A stretch of 40,237 nt of DNA from Candidatus Moranbacteria bacterium GW2011_GWE2_35_2- (GCA_000990585.1 LBQD01000004.1:1470-41706); one strand, 5' to 3'; positions 22,169 to 29,052 are shown, numbered from the stretch's first letter. Numbers and translations are program-made. The notes: generated from the letters alone by a model not told the origin.

Positions 22169-23152
22169 TTATATTTTTATCAAAGTTAGTTTATCACCTT
22201 TTCTCTGGATTTTCAACCCTCCGAAAGTTGTTTGCTGATTTTTATTTTTCTTACTGTGGATGATTTTGAAAATTTCTTCAATATTTACCAGTTCAACATT
22301 GTTTAATCCAGATAAGGAAGATATGACTTCTCGGAGAGATTGTCTTTGAAGAGAGTGAGGAAGCGAGAGGAAATGAGTTATTTCAAGGGAAATTTTATTG
22401 AAATTTTCGTCGATCATTTGTTTGTTTGCTTTGCGTGCGGAGTTTTGAATATATTCAAAATCATCTGAAACAGTTTCTGCCAATGTAGCGAGGTTTTGTT
22501 TGATTGAGATTTTGAAATTTTTTTCCAAATACGGAATCAGACGGTGGCGAATTTTATTGCGAAAAAAAGCAATATCTGCGTTGGTCTTGTCTGTACGATA
22601 ATAGATTTTTTTTTCTTTCAAATAAGTTTCAATTTCTTTGCGTGATGTGTTGAGTAGGGGGCGGATGAGATTGTTTTTTTTAGCAGAGATAGCAGAAAGC
22701 CCTTGCAATCCGCTGCCGCGCAAAACGCGCATCAGGACGGTTTCTGCCAAATCATCTTGGTTGTGTCCAACAGCGATAAGATTGAAATTTTCTTTTTTAA
22801 GAATTTTTTCAAAAAAAGCATAGCGGATTTGGCGAAGCTTATTTTCCAAATTTTCTCCCTTTTTTAGTTTGGAAATTTTTTTGGCATTAAGGACGCTGAT
22901 GGGGAGGGAATATTTTTTTGCCAGTTGGCGGACATATTTTTCATCTCCGTCACTGTCTTTTTCTCGCAGACCGTAATTAATATGGGCGATATACAATTTT
23001 AAATTGTATTTTGGCGCCAAAAACGCAAGCATATCCAAAAGACAGACACTATCCGGTCCGCCTGATACGGCAATAATAATTTTATCGCCCTTTTTCCAAA
23101 GATGTTTTTGGAAAGCAAAATTTTGAATATTTTTGATTAAATTTTTTTTCAC
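22169..23152 (-). CDS. tilS: tRNA(Ile)-lysidine synthase
   Basis: A 327-residue ATP-dependent enzyme that attaches lysine to C34 of the CAT-anticodon isoleucine tRNA so it reads AUA. The N-type ATP pyrophosphatase P-loop SGGPDS is at 30-35; HINYGLREKDSDGDE and AVGHNQDDLAETVLMRVLRGSGLQGL are family motifs, and RNKIRHRLIPYLEKN is the conserved substrate-binding segment. The C-terminal domain is short, similar to compact TilS forms. It starts 4 bases after gmk and lies 21 bases before ftsH in one operon. A CAT-anticodon tRNA at 27856-27928 is a likely substrate. Confidence 0.95.
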   Translation of the reverse strand: MKKNLIKNIQNFAFQKHLWKKGDKIIIAVSGGPDSVCLLDMLAFLAPKYNLKLYIAHINYGLREKDSDGDEKYVRQLAKKYSLPISVLNAKKISKLKKGENLENKLRQIRYAFFEKILKKENFNLIAVGHNQDDLAETVLMRVLRGSGLQGLSAISAKKNNLIRPLLNTSRKEIETYLKEKKIYYRTDKTNADIAFFRNKIRHRLIPYLEKNFKISIKQNLATLAETVSDDFEYIQNSARKANKQMIDENFNKISLEITHFLSLPHSLQRQSLREVISSLSGLNNVELVNIEEIFKIIHSKKNKNQQTTFGGLKIQRKGDKLTLIKI

Positions 23153-23156
23153 AAAA

Positions 23157-23717
23157 TTATTTTTTTATTATTTTTACAAATTTTTCAACCGCTTCGTTTA
23201 ATTTTCCTTGTTCATTTTTGATTTTGTAATCAAAAGCATCTTCATTTTCAAGCCAGCCTTTTGCATATTCCATTCTGGCTCGAATAAATTCTTCACTAGC
23301 ATTATCGCGAGTGCGAATTCTTTTTTCTAAAATATCCAGTGGAGCGGTGATAAGAACGGAGATTGTTTCCGGTAAGAGTTTTTTTATAGTAAGTACTCCT
23401 TTGTAGTCAACCTTCCATAGCACGATCTTACCGCTTTTTTTTACTCTGGCTATCTCTTTTTTAGTTACACCGTAAAATTTTTCGCGATCTGCTTGTGCCC
23501 ATTCCAAAAATTTTCCATTTTTAATGCCATCTTTAAATTCATCAGCGGTGGTAAAATAGTACGTTTTTCCGTTGATTTCTCCTTCTCGCGGTTCTCTGGT
23601 GGTGGTGGTTATGGGTTTTATAAAATCAATCCTATTTTTAATGGAATTTAAAATCGAATCTTCTCCGGCGCCAGAAGGTCCGGAAATGAGAAAAATGTTT
23701 GTTTTATTAGAATGCAT
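23157..23717 (-). CDS. gmk: Guanylate kinase with altered P-loop
   Basis: A 186-residue protein from ATG 23715-23717; the track's 59-residue extension is hydrophobic and crosses the promoter region. The GMP-binding segment TTTTREPREGEINGKTYYF and the VDYKGV, RTRDNASEEFIRARM (lid) and AFDYKIKNE segments are typical of guanylate kinase, which makes GDP from GMP and ATP. The P-loop reads GPSGAGEDS (13-21) where the family has GPSG.GK(S/G)T: Glu19 takes the place of the phosphate-binding lysine and Asp20 follows it. The codons (GGA GAA GAT TCG) are clear in the sequence. Either another residue supplies the charge or the substrate differs. Confidence 0.88.
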   Translation of the reverse strand: MHSNKTNIFLISGPSGAGEDSILNSIKNRIDFIKPITTTTREPREGEINGKTYYFTTADEFKDGIKNGKFLEWAQADREKFYGVTKKEIARVKKSGKIVLWKVDYKGVLTIKKLLPETISVLITAPLDILEKRIRTRDNASEEFIRARMEYAKGWLENEDAFDYKIKNEQGKLNEAVEKFVKIIKK

Positions 23718-23762
23718 AAAGTATAATATTAAGTATAATATGTTAATTATAACAAAAAACGT

Positions 23763-24050
23763 ATGCCAGTAAATATGAACTTTGTTTCTGGTCCGGAGTA
23801 TGGGGCGCAAGGAAAAGAAAATAACAGCAATCACCAGAAACTTCAAGAGGAGAGAATGCAAAAAAGAGCGGATGAAATGATTGAGTCGGGACACGAGCTG
23901 GCGGAAGAAATAAGAGAAATAATGAGTGGCAGCGAAAGAGGGTTTGTCGGACTTAACGAAGAAGAGATTAAAAAATTAGCTGAATCCGGATATGACAGGA
24001 AACTCATTGAAATAATATCCGCAAAAATAGGAGACAGAATTACTCAGTAA
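23763..24050 (+). CDS. Small hypothetical protein
   Basis: A 95-residue soluble, charged, largely helical protein (ENNSNHQKLQEERMQKRADEMIESGHELAEEIREIMSG, then NEEEIKKLAESGYDRKLIEIISAKIGDRIT). I do not recognise the family. It has no signal peptide or cysteine. The start ATG 23763 is 45 bases from the gmk start on the opposite strand, across a segment with repeated TATAAT-like sequences (23720-23757) that could serve both directions. A C(TTCG)G-loop terminator follows. Codon use and its own terminator support a real gene. Confidence 0.6.
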   Translation: MPVNMNFVSGPEYGAQGKENNSNHQKLQEERMQKRADEMIESGHELAEEIREIMSGSERGFVGLNEEEIKKLAESGYDRKLIEIISAKIGDRITQ

Positions 24051-24102
24051 AATTTTCAAATAAGCAGAGAAGAATATTTCTTGCAAATATATTTATAGTA
24101 AT

Positions 24103-24128
24103 AAAAGCAGGCTTCGGCCTGCTTTTAT
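24103..24128. terminator. Bidirectional terminator with TTCG tetraloop
   Basis: Stem AAAAGCAGGC/GCCTGCTTTT closes a C(TTCG)G tetraloop, between the small hypothetical gene (plus) and rpsA (minus). Confidence 0.92.
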
Positions 24129-24142
24129 TGCATTTCTTATTC

Positions 24143-25462
24143 TTATTCAGCGTTTTCTTCTTTTTTTGTTTCTTTCTTGCTTTCACCTTCTTTTCCATCC
24201 ATTAGGATTAATCCCATGCGATGATTTTTCGGTTCAATGGAAAGAATTTTCCAATTGTATCCCTCACCGACTTTAATAGTGTTTTCCATTTTCTTTCCCG
24301 GGTGGGTTTCTTGAAATTCACTAATATGAGCTAGTCCGTGGATATTGGCATCCAAATAAACAAAAGCTCCAAAGTGATTTATTTTATCAACTTTCCCTTT
24401 GTAAATTTCTCCGACTTTGTATTTTCCTGCTGCTTCTTCCCATGGATCTTTTTCCAAGGCGCGAATAGAAAGGGATATTCTGGTATCATCAATTCCGATG
24501 ATTTTAGCTTTAACTTTATCGCCGACTTTGATTACTTCGCGGGGATTATTGATAAGTTGCCATGCCAGTTCGGAAATGTGAACCAATCCTTCCAATTTGT
24601 CGCTGTCTTTTTTGCTGTCAGTCTTGCTTGTAGGAAGGAATTTTATAAAAGCTCCGAAATCAACTACTCCGCTGATTTCACCTTCGACGATATCATCAAT
24701 TTTGAGTTCGGAAATAACCTTTCTTTCTTTTTCGCTCATTGCCGCTTTTTCACTCACAATCAATTTTTCATCTTCGCGATTGGTATCGATTATTTTTACA
24801 GAGAATTCATTTCCTACATAGGCTTTGAGAAGCTCGAGAATACGGTTCTTGTTTCCATCTTCAACGCGCGGATAATGTTCGCTGGAAAGTTGGGAAACAG
24901 GCAGAAATCCCTTGATTCCGTTGAGTTCTACCATAAGACCTCCTTTGTTGGCATCCAAAATTTTAACTGAGAGAACTTCCTGAGTGTCGCGTTTTGATTC
25001 AAGATCATCCCATGATTTTTCATGGGAAGCTTCACGAATGGAAAGTTCAATGAAACCGTCTTCGTTTTCTAAATCGATTATTGTTGCGCTAATTTTATCT
25101 CCGGGCTTGAGTTTCTTAGAAAGCCCCATTCCGTCGCGGGATTCTTTTCCCAGAACGATTCCGGTTCCGATTGCTCCCAAATCTAAAAGAACAAGACTGG
25201 ATGAAGCTTCGATCACATTTCCTTCCAGTGTATCTCCAAGTTCAGGAATTTCAATTGGATTTTCGGAAAGAAGTTTTCCCATAGGAGAAGAATCTTCTTC
25301 TTGTTCGGTCGAAGAAATTTTTTCAGGAACTGATTTTTTTGTTGCTTTCTCTTCTTTTTTGCTTGTTGTTTTTTTCTCTGTTTTGATTGTTTTGGATTTG
25401 ACGGTAGTTTTGATTTTATCCACTTCTTCTGCCAATTTGTCCAGAATATTTTTCTTAGCCAT
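24143..25462 (-). CDS. rpsA: Ribosomal protein S1 (four S1 domains)
   Basis: A 439-residue protein. The first 65 residues are a Lys/Glu/Ser-rich tail. Four S1 RNA-binding domains follow at about 75-147 (GDTLEGNVIEASSSLVLLDLG), 160-237 (EVLSVKILDANKGGLMVELNGIKGFLPVSQLS), 250-335 (DIVEGEISGVVDFGAFIKFLP) and 350-420 (GEIYKGKVDKINHFGAFVYLD). It helps mRNAs reach the ribosome, which matters in a genome where most genes lack a Shine-Dalgarno. The third domain has a small polar insert (TSKTDSKKDSDK). It is transcribed alone from the promoter at 25622-25650 through a leader with a terminator-like hairpin. Confidence 0.93.
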   Translation of the reverse strand: MAKKNILDKLAEEVDKIKTTVKSKTIKTEKKTTSKKEEKATKKSVPEKISSTEQEEDSSPMGKLLSENPIEIPELGDTLEGNVIEASSSLVLLDLGAIGTGIVLGKESRDGMGLSKKLKPGDKISATIIDLENEDGFIELSIREASHEKSWDDLESKRDTQEVLSVKILDANKGGLMVELNGIKGFLPVSQLSSEHYPRVEDGNKNRILELLKAYVGNEFSVKIIDTNREDEKLIVSEKAAMSEKERKVISELKIDDIVEGEISGVVDFGAFIKFLPTSKTDSKKDSDKLEGLVHISELAWQLINNPREVIKVGDKVKAKIIGIDDTRISLSIRALEKDPWEEAAGKYKVGEIYKGKVDKINHFGAFVYLDANIHGLAHISEFQETHPGKKMENTIKVGEGYNWKILSIEPKNHRMGLILMDGKEGESKKETKKEENAE

Positions 25463-25518
25463 TTTATTGAATTTTTTGGCAATTGCGCTACTTTGCCGTT
25501 AAATTATTAAAAGCGCAT

Positions 25519-25552
25519 AAAACAAAAAATTCCCGTTCAATATGGGGGAATT
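25519..25552 (-). promoter_or_regulatory. Terminator-like hairpin in rpsA leader
   Basis: On the minus strand AATTCCC pairs with GGGAATT (25528-25552) and is followed by TTTTGTTTT. It lies about 60 bases before the rpsA start and downstream of its promoter, so it resembles an attenuator. Confidence 0.6.
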
Positions 25553-25621
25553 ATCAAGAAAACCAAAGAGATTAAATCATCTCAATATTCAATTTTCTTA
25601 ATAATTATTCTTGTATAAATC

Positions 25622-25650
25622 AGTATATATTAAAACAGGTATTTTGTAAA
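25622..25650 (-). promoter_or_regulatory. Promoter for rpsA
   Basis: On the minus strand TTTACA and TATACT are 17 bases apart. The leader would be about 150 bases. Confidence 0.75.
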
Positions 25651-25670
25651 GAGAGAGCAGGAGAGTGGTG

Positions 25671-25699
25671 TTGCACTGGGCGAGTATGTAGCGTAGGAT
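25671..25699 (+). promoter_or_regulatory. Promoter for pseudouridine synthase, probably leaderless
   Basis: TTGCAC and TAGGAT with a 17-base spacer. The -10 ends 8 bases before ATG 25708, so transcription would start at or next to the start codon. Confidence 0.6.
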
Positions 25700-25707
25700 A
25701 AGTCTAT

Positions 25708-26664
25708 ATGAAGGAAGAAATAATTATAAAAAAAGAACAAGCGGGGAAAAGGATTGACAAGATGCTTGTTGATTTGAATGTTGCGCCGAGTTTTTCTCGG
25801 GCGGATTTTGCGCGCCTTGTGAGTGATGGAAAAATTTTAGTTAATGGAAATAAAGTTAAGCCAAGTTATGTTTTGAAAGATGGAGATAAATTAAGAATTA
25901 ATAATTATGAATTAAAAGTTAATAATAGAAAGGTGCGAGCGAATCTAAATATCAAGGTTGATGTTGTATATGAAGATGAAAATATTATTGCAGTGAATAA
26001 ACCGGCAGGAATGCAAGTGCATCCCGATTTTTATGAAAAAGAAAAAACGTTAGTAAATGGGTTGTTGGCAAAATATCCGGAAATTGAAAATGTCGGCGAT
26101 GGATCAAAAGGGTCCGAGTTGCGCCCTGGAATTGTTCATCGGCTTGATAAGGATACTTCCGGCGTGATGGTTGTGGCGAGAAGTCAAAAAGCTTTTGACG
26201 AGCTTAAAAATAAATTCAAAAATAGGCAAGTACAAAAAACCTATCAAGCGATTGTGTTTGGAAAACTTAAAGAAAAAGATTTTATTATCAGAGCGCCGAT
26301 TGCCAGAGCTTCATCATATAAAAAACAAGTGATTGCAGGAAAGAAAACGAAAACAAAAATCAGGGAAGCTTTGACTGAGTTTAGGGATGTTAGGGGGTTT
26401 GTAAACTTCACACTGGTTGAAGCGCGACCAAAGACCGGAAGGATGCACCAGATTCGAGTCCATCTCTTTCACATCGGGCATCCGATTGTGGGGGATAAAT
26501 TATATCGAAAAAAAGAATTTTTGAGTGAAAAATATCCTCAAACCGATCGCCATCTTCTCCACGCCGAAAAAATTGAATTTGAGTTGTTTGAAAAAAAATA
26601 TAATTTTACTGTCAATTTGCCGGACGATATGAAAAGTTTTATTAATCAAATAGACGGGAAATAA
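25708..26664 (+). CDS. rluD: RluA/RluD-family pseudouridine synthase
   Basis: A 318-residue enzyme that isomerises uridine to pseudouridine in rRNA (RluC/RluD-like). An S4 RNA-binding domain is at about 12-75 (GKRIDKMLVDLN, SRADFARLVSDGKILVNGNKVKPSYVLKDGD). The catalytic domain contains AVNKPAGMQVHPD and the signature HRLDKDTSGVMVVARS, where the Asp after RL is the nucleophile. TGRMHQIRVHLFHIGHPIVGD closes the core. RluD is preferred because the S4 domain and length match, but RluC specificity cannot be excluded. The mRNA appears leaderless. Confidence 0.88.
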   Translation: MKEEIIIKKEQAGKRIDKMLVDLNVAPSFSRADFARLVSDGKILVNGNKVKPSYVLKDGDKLRINNYELKVNNRKVRANLNIKVDVVYEDENIIAVNKPAGMQVHPDFYEKEKTLVNGLLAKYPEIENVGDGSKGSELRPGIVHRLDKDTSGVMVVARSQKAFDELKNKFKNRQVQKTYQAIVFGKLKEKDFIIRAPIARASSYKKQVIAGKKTKTKIREALTEFRDVRGFVNFTLVEARPKTGRMHQIRVHLFHIGHPIVGDKLYRKKEFLSEKYPQTDRHLLHAEKIEFELFEKKYNFTVNLPDDMKSFINQIDGK

Positions 26665-26688
26665 ATAGACGAGATAGATGGACAAGTA

Positions 26689-26717
26689 TTGACTAAATCC
26701 TGATTTGATTATACGAT
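26689..26717 (+). promoter_or_regulatory. Promoter for rplS
   Basis: TTGACT with a -10 of TACGAT at 17 bases (or TATACG at 15). The leader is about 90 bases. Confidence 0.55.
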
Positions 26718-26755
26718 AGAGTAGCTTTAAATTTAATAATTTTTCCGGATTTAGG

Positions 26756-26790
26756 ACCGAAGAGGTTTTTTTGTTTGGTTTCGGTTTTTA
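26756..26790 (+). promoter_or_regulatory. Possible attenuator in rplS leader
   Basis: ACCGAA pairs with TTCGGT across an 18-base T/G-rich loop and is followed by TTTTT. It lies 26 bases before the rplS start. The stem is short, so confidence is modest. Confidence 0.4.
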
Positions 26791-26815
26791 ACTTCCAGAC
26801 GTAGAGAATAAAAAT

Positions 26816-27331
26816 ATGCAAAAGAAATTGATCGAATTCAATATGGCACAGAGAGGGAAGACCATTCCTGATTTGCAAACCGGCGATGTGGTTCGTGTTT
26901 ATCGAAAAATTAAAGAAGGGGAAAAAGAGAGAATTCAGGTTTTTGAGGGGATGATTATCGCTATCAAGGGTGGACAAAGTTCTTCACCGGTAATGACAGT
27001 GCGAAAAGTTTCCGTCGGAGTCGGAGTAGAGCTTATCCTTCCAATGTATTCTCCTATGGTTGAAAAAATAGAATTGGTAAAAAGAGCGAAAGTGAGACGA
27101 TCTAAGTTATATTATGTTCGAGAAAAAACCGCTAAATCTTTGCGTTTTAAATATACTGATGTCAAAGATATAAAAACAAGCAAGCAAGAAGAAATGAAAA
27201 ATGAGGTTGTTGAAGAAAAAATAGAAGAGGAAGTAAAGACTGAAGAAATAAAAGAAGTTCCAAAGAAAGAAGATAAAAAAGAAGAAGTTTCTGAAAAGAA
27301 AGAAAAAGAAGATCAGAAAGAAAATAAATAG
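26816..27331 (+). CDS. rplS: Ribosomal protein L19 (bL19) with charged tail
   Basis: A 171-residue protein. Residues 1-115 match bL19: QRGKTIPDLQTGDVVRVYRKIKEGEKERIQVFEGMIIA, VRKVSVGVGVELILPMYSPMVEKIELVKRAKVRRSKLYYVRE. The usual length is about 115, so the last 55 residues (KQEEMKNEVVEEKIEEEVKTEEIKEV...) are an added Lys/Glu-rich tail, expected to be disordered. bL19 sits at the 30S-50S interface. S6 in this window carries a similar tail. A terminator follows. Confidence 0.95.
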   Translation: MQKKLIEFNMAQRGKTIPDLQTGDVVRVYRKIKEGEKERIQVFEGMIIAIKGGQSSSPVMTVRKVSVGVGVELILPMYSPMVEKIELVKRAKVRRSKLYYVREKTAKSLRFKYTDVKDIKTSKQEEMKNEVVEEKIEEEVKTEEIKEVPKKEDKKEEVSEKKEKEDQKENK

Positions 27332-27337
27332 CTCACC

Positions 27338-27362
27338 AAAGGCTATTAAGTTAGCCTTTTTT
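27338..27362 (+). terminator. Rho-independent terminator after rplS
   Basis: Stem AAAGGCTA/TAGCCTTT with a 6-base loop and following T's, 26 bases before tRNA-Leu. Confidence 0.85.
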
Positions 27363-27388
27363 GTATAGTGGGTGATGTGTTATACTTA

Positions 27389-27475
27389 GGGCGGATGGCG
27401 GAACTGGTATACGCGCTACCTTGAGGTGGTAGTTCTCGCAAGGGATTGGAGGTTCGAGTCCTCTTTCGCCCACCA
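27389..27475 (+). tRNA. tRNA-Leu (anticodon GAG)
   Basis: Acceptor GGGCGGA pairs with TTCGCCC, discriminator A, encoded CCA. Anticodon arm CTACC TTGAGGT GGTAG gives GAG, reading CUC/CUU. A long variable arm (TTCTCGCAAGGGA) marks it as class II. The CCA is also the left end of the palindromic repeat at 27473-27508. Confidence 0.94.
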
Positions 27476-27508
27476 CGTAAAATAAAAATCGGAATTTTTA
27501 TCACGTGG
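27473..27508. repeat. Palindromic repeat A in tRNA array
   Basis: Outer arms CCACGT/ACGTGG and inner arms ATAAAAAT/ATTTTTAT around loop CGGA. It has the same design as the elements at 33890-33925 and 34001-34036 (CCCCGT/ACGGGG with identical inner arms). It is followed by GGCGCAGCCG as in element B. Confidence 0.75.
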
Positions 27509-27532
27509 CGCAGCCGTAAAAATTGAAAATAT

Positions 27533-27606
27533 GCGCGCTTAGCTCAGTTGGTTAGAGCATCTCGTTTACACCGAGAGGGTCGGGGGTTCGAATCCCTCAG
27601 CGCGCA
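27533..27606 (+). tRNA. tRNA-Val (anticodon TAC)
   Basis: Acceptor GCGCGCT pairs with AGCGCGC, discriminator A. The anticodon arm TCTCG TTTACAC CGAGA gives TAC, reading GUA/GUG. CCA is not encoded: CCG follows, which is the start of palindromic repeat B. Together with tRNA-Val(GAC) this covers valine codons. Confidence 0.94.
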
Positions 27607-27665
27607 CCGCGTAAAATCGCTACGCTCACACGCGGCGCAGCCGCAGTAAAATCGCTACGCTCACA
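27607..27665. repeat. Palindromic repeat B with duplicated core
   Basis: Outer arms CCGCGT/ACGCGG at 27607-27635 enclose AAAATCGCTACGCTCAC. The 20-base core GTAAAATCGCTACGCTCACA is repeated exactly at 27646-27665 (35-bp period), with a degenerate second set of arms. Confidence 0.7.
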
Positions 27666-27695
27666 AGCCAGCTGCAACAGTTAAAATTGAATATT

Positions 27696-27767
27696 GCCTC
27701 GGTAGCTCAGTGGTAGAGCAAAGGACTGAAAATCCTTGTGTCGTCAGTCCGATTCTGACCCGAGGCA
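27696..27767 (+). tRNA. tRNA-Phe (anticodon GAA)
   Basis: Acceptor GCCTCGG pairs with CCGAGGC, discriminator A, no encoded CCA. The anticodon arm AAGGA CTGAAAA TCCTT gives GAA. The T-arm is GTCAG TCCGATT CTGAC, with C in place of the usual second T of the loop. Confidence 0.93.
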
Positions 27768-27776
27768 CAATAAAAT

Positions 27777-27855
27777 CAAAAGCGCAAAGTGAAAAGTGTA
27801 AAGAAAAGCAATTAAACTTGCTGTAAGTTTTTCACTTTAAGCCTTGCGCTTTTTT
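27777..27855 (+). terminator. Large two-tier hairpin with T-tract
   Basis: Outer arms AAAAGCGCAA and TTGCGCTTTTTT enclose a second pair AGTGAAAA/TTTTTCACT and a central AAGCA/TGCTT. The six T's abut the first base of the next tRNA, so the downstream tRNA must rely on readthrough, processing or another promoter. Confidence 0.65.
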
Positions 27856-27928
27856 GGGACCGTAGCTCAGGGGTTAGAGCGGACGACTCATAATCGTTTG
27901 GTCGCTGGTTCGATTCCAGCCGGTCCCA
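27856..27928 (+). tRNA. tRNA with CAT anticodon, probably tRNA-Ile2
   Basis: Acceptor GGGACCG pairs with CGGTCCC, discriminator A; CCA is not encoded. The anticodon arm CGACTCATAATCG gives CAT. The run GCGACTCATAATCG.TTGGTCGCTGG resembles the minor isoleucine tRNA of E. coli (ileX type) more than elongator Met, so lysidine modification by the TilS in this window is likely. Elongator Met remains possible. Confidence 0.75.
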
Positions 27929-27933
27929 CTCTG

Positions 27934-28046
27934 ATGAAATTTTCAATTTACAATTCTCAATTTTCAATGAATTTTCAATTATTCAATTTGAAATTAATAA
28001 ATTATAATTTGATTGAAAATTAAAAATTTGAAATTATAAATTACAT
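27934..28046. repeat. AT-rich intergenic repeat in tRNA array
   Basis: Variants of AATTTTCAATTTACAATTC followed by the inverse ATTTGATTGAAAATTAAA form a loose inverted repeat. It belongs to the same family as the segments before ppa, clpP and efp. Confidence 0.6.
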
Positions 28047-28061
28047 GCGGAGCACGCATAT

Positions 28062-28136
28062 GCGGGTATCGTATAGTGGCTATTATACGTCCTTGCCAAG
28101 GATGAGACGGCAGTTCGATTCTGCTTACCCGCTCCA
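28062..28136 (+). tRNA. tRNA-Gly (anticodon GCC)
   Basis: Acceptor GCGGGTA pairs with TACCCGC, discriminator T, encoded CCA. The anticodon arm CGTCC TTGCCAA GGATG gives GCC. It is the last tRNA of the array. Confidence 0.95.
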
Positions 28137-28141
28137 AATCG

Positions 28142-28172
28142 AAAATCCCCGGAATTATTCTGGGGATTTTTT
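28142..28172 (+). terminator. Rho-independent terminator after tRNA array
   Basis: Stem AAATCCCC.GAAT/ATTC.GGGGATTT followed by a T-tract. Confidence 0.88.
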
Positions 28173-28199
28173 GTTGTTTGAGGTGAAATATATTTAAAT

Positions 28200-28229
28200 T
28201 TGACGGGTACTATATAATGGGTATATATT
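28200..28229 (+). promoter_or_regulatory. Possible promoter for DUF5320-like gene
   Basis: TTGACG and TATATT are 18 bases apart. A better TATAAT at 28213 lacks a suitably placed -35 but could act alone. Confidence 0.45.
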
Positions 28230-28280
28230 CATAATATAAAATGAGTTGAGAAAACTAAACTAGAAAGGCGGGTGATAAAT

Positions 28281-28529
28281 ATGCCACGACAAGATAAAAC
28301 CGGACCAATGGGAATGGGACCTGAAACCGGAAGAGGAATGGGTCCTTGCGGAAAAGGATTTGGTTTGGGAGCGGGAAGGGGCTATGGAAGAGCGATGTGC
28401 GGTTGGTTCTACCGAAAATACCAAGCCATGTCGAAAGATGAAAGAAAAGAATTATTAAAATCGGAAATTGAAGATTTGAAACAAGAATTGCAAATGATAG
28501 AGGAAGAGATGAAAGAACTGGAAAAGTAA
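28281..28529 (+). CDS. DUF5320-like small protein
   Basis: An 82-residue protein from ATG 28281; the track's GTG start lies over the ribosome-binding site (GGCGGGTGAT). The Gly/Met-rich front (PRQDKTGPMGMGPETGRGMGPCGKGFGLGAGRGYGR) resembles DUF5320 proteins, and the back half is a coiled coil (KDERKELLKSEIEDLKQELQMIEEEMKELEK). The function of the family is unknown; members often lie near DUF134 proteins, as here. Two cysteines (GPCGKG, AMCGWF) could bind metal. Confidence 0.75.
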   Translation: MPRQDKTGPMGMGPETGRGMGPCGKGFGLGAGRGYGRAMCGWFYRKYQAMSKDERKELLKSEIEDLKQELQMIEEEMKELEK

Positions 28530-28553
28530 TAATTTCTATCGGAAACAGTCTTT

Positions 28554-28579
28554 CTCCTTCTTCGGCTAGCAAGAAGGAG
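28554..28579 (+). other. Intergenic hairpin with purine arm
   Basis: CTCCTTCTT pairs perfectly with AAGAAGGAG across an 8-base loop. There is no T-tract, so it may stabilise or separate the DUF5320-like and DUF134 transcripts. Confidence 0.4.
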
Positions 28580-28624
28580 GAGATTATTTTGGATAGTATA
28601 ACAAAATAGAATTGAAAAAATAAT

Positions 28625-28900
28625 ATGACAAGACCAAAGCTATGCAGGCGGTTGCATTTTAAACCCAAATCGCATTATTTCAAGCCCCAGGGTATTCCAA
28701 TGACCGAATTGGAAGAGGTAATTTTAACCAAAGAAGAAATGGAAGCAGTGAAGCTCAAAGATTTTGACAAAATGGATCAAATTGAAGCTTCTGAAAAAAT
28801 GAATACTTCCCAAAGCACTTTTCAACGGATTTTGGCATCCGCCAGAATTAAAATTGCCGAGGCAATTGTCAAAGGCAAAGCATTAAAGATTGAGGAATAA
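28625..28900 (+). CDS. DUF134 family (UPF0251) putative DNA-binding protein
   Basis: A 91-residue protein. It begins TRPKLCRRLHFKPKSHYFKPQGIP, the family's conserved front, then ELEEVILTKEEMEAVKLKDFDKMDQIEASEKMNTSQSTFQRILASARIKIAEAIVKGKAL, a sigma-region-4-like helix-turn-helix. UPF0251 proteins are thought to bind DNA, but their targets are unknown. The preceding DUF5320-like gene and this one form a conserved small-gene pair. Confidence 0.9.
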   Translation: MTRPKLCRRLHFKPKSHYFKPQGIPMTELEEVILTKEEMEAVKLKDFDKMDQIEASEKMNTSQSTFQRILASARIKIAEAIVKGKALKIEE

Positions 28901-29052
28901 ATCAAAAAATAGAAAATCTATTCTTATTATAGTATGATCAGAGTACGAATCATTTTTTCATAGATCCGGTTATAATCGTGACTACTAGTCAATTCAAAAT
29001 CAAAAATTCTTTTCAAAAAAAGTTCGAGCTTCCGCATAAAAACAGCTCATTA

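Noticed and set aside
24338-24970. Plus-strand ORF of 210 residues opposite rpsA
   Set aside because: It is a shadow of rpsA, whose four S1 domains are clear.
27381-27386. TATACT as a -10 box for the tRNA array
   Set aside because: It ends only two bases before tRNA-Leu, so transcription would start inside the tRNA.
28213-28218. TATAAT paired with TTGACG at 28200
   Set aside because: The spacer would be only 7 bases; TATATT at 28224 with 18 bases is preferred.
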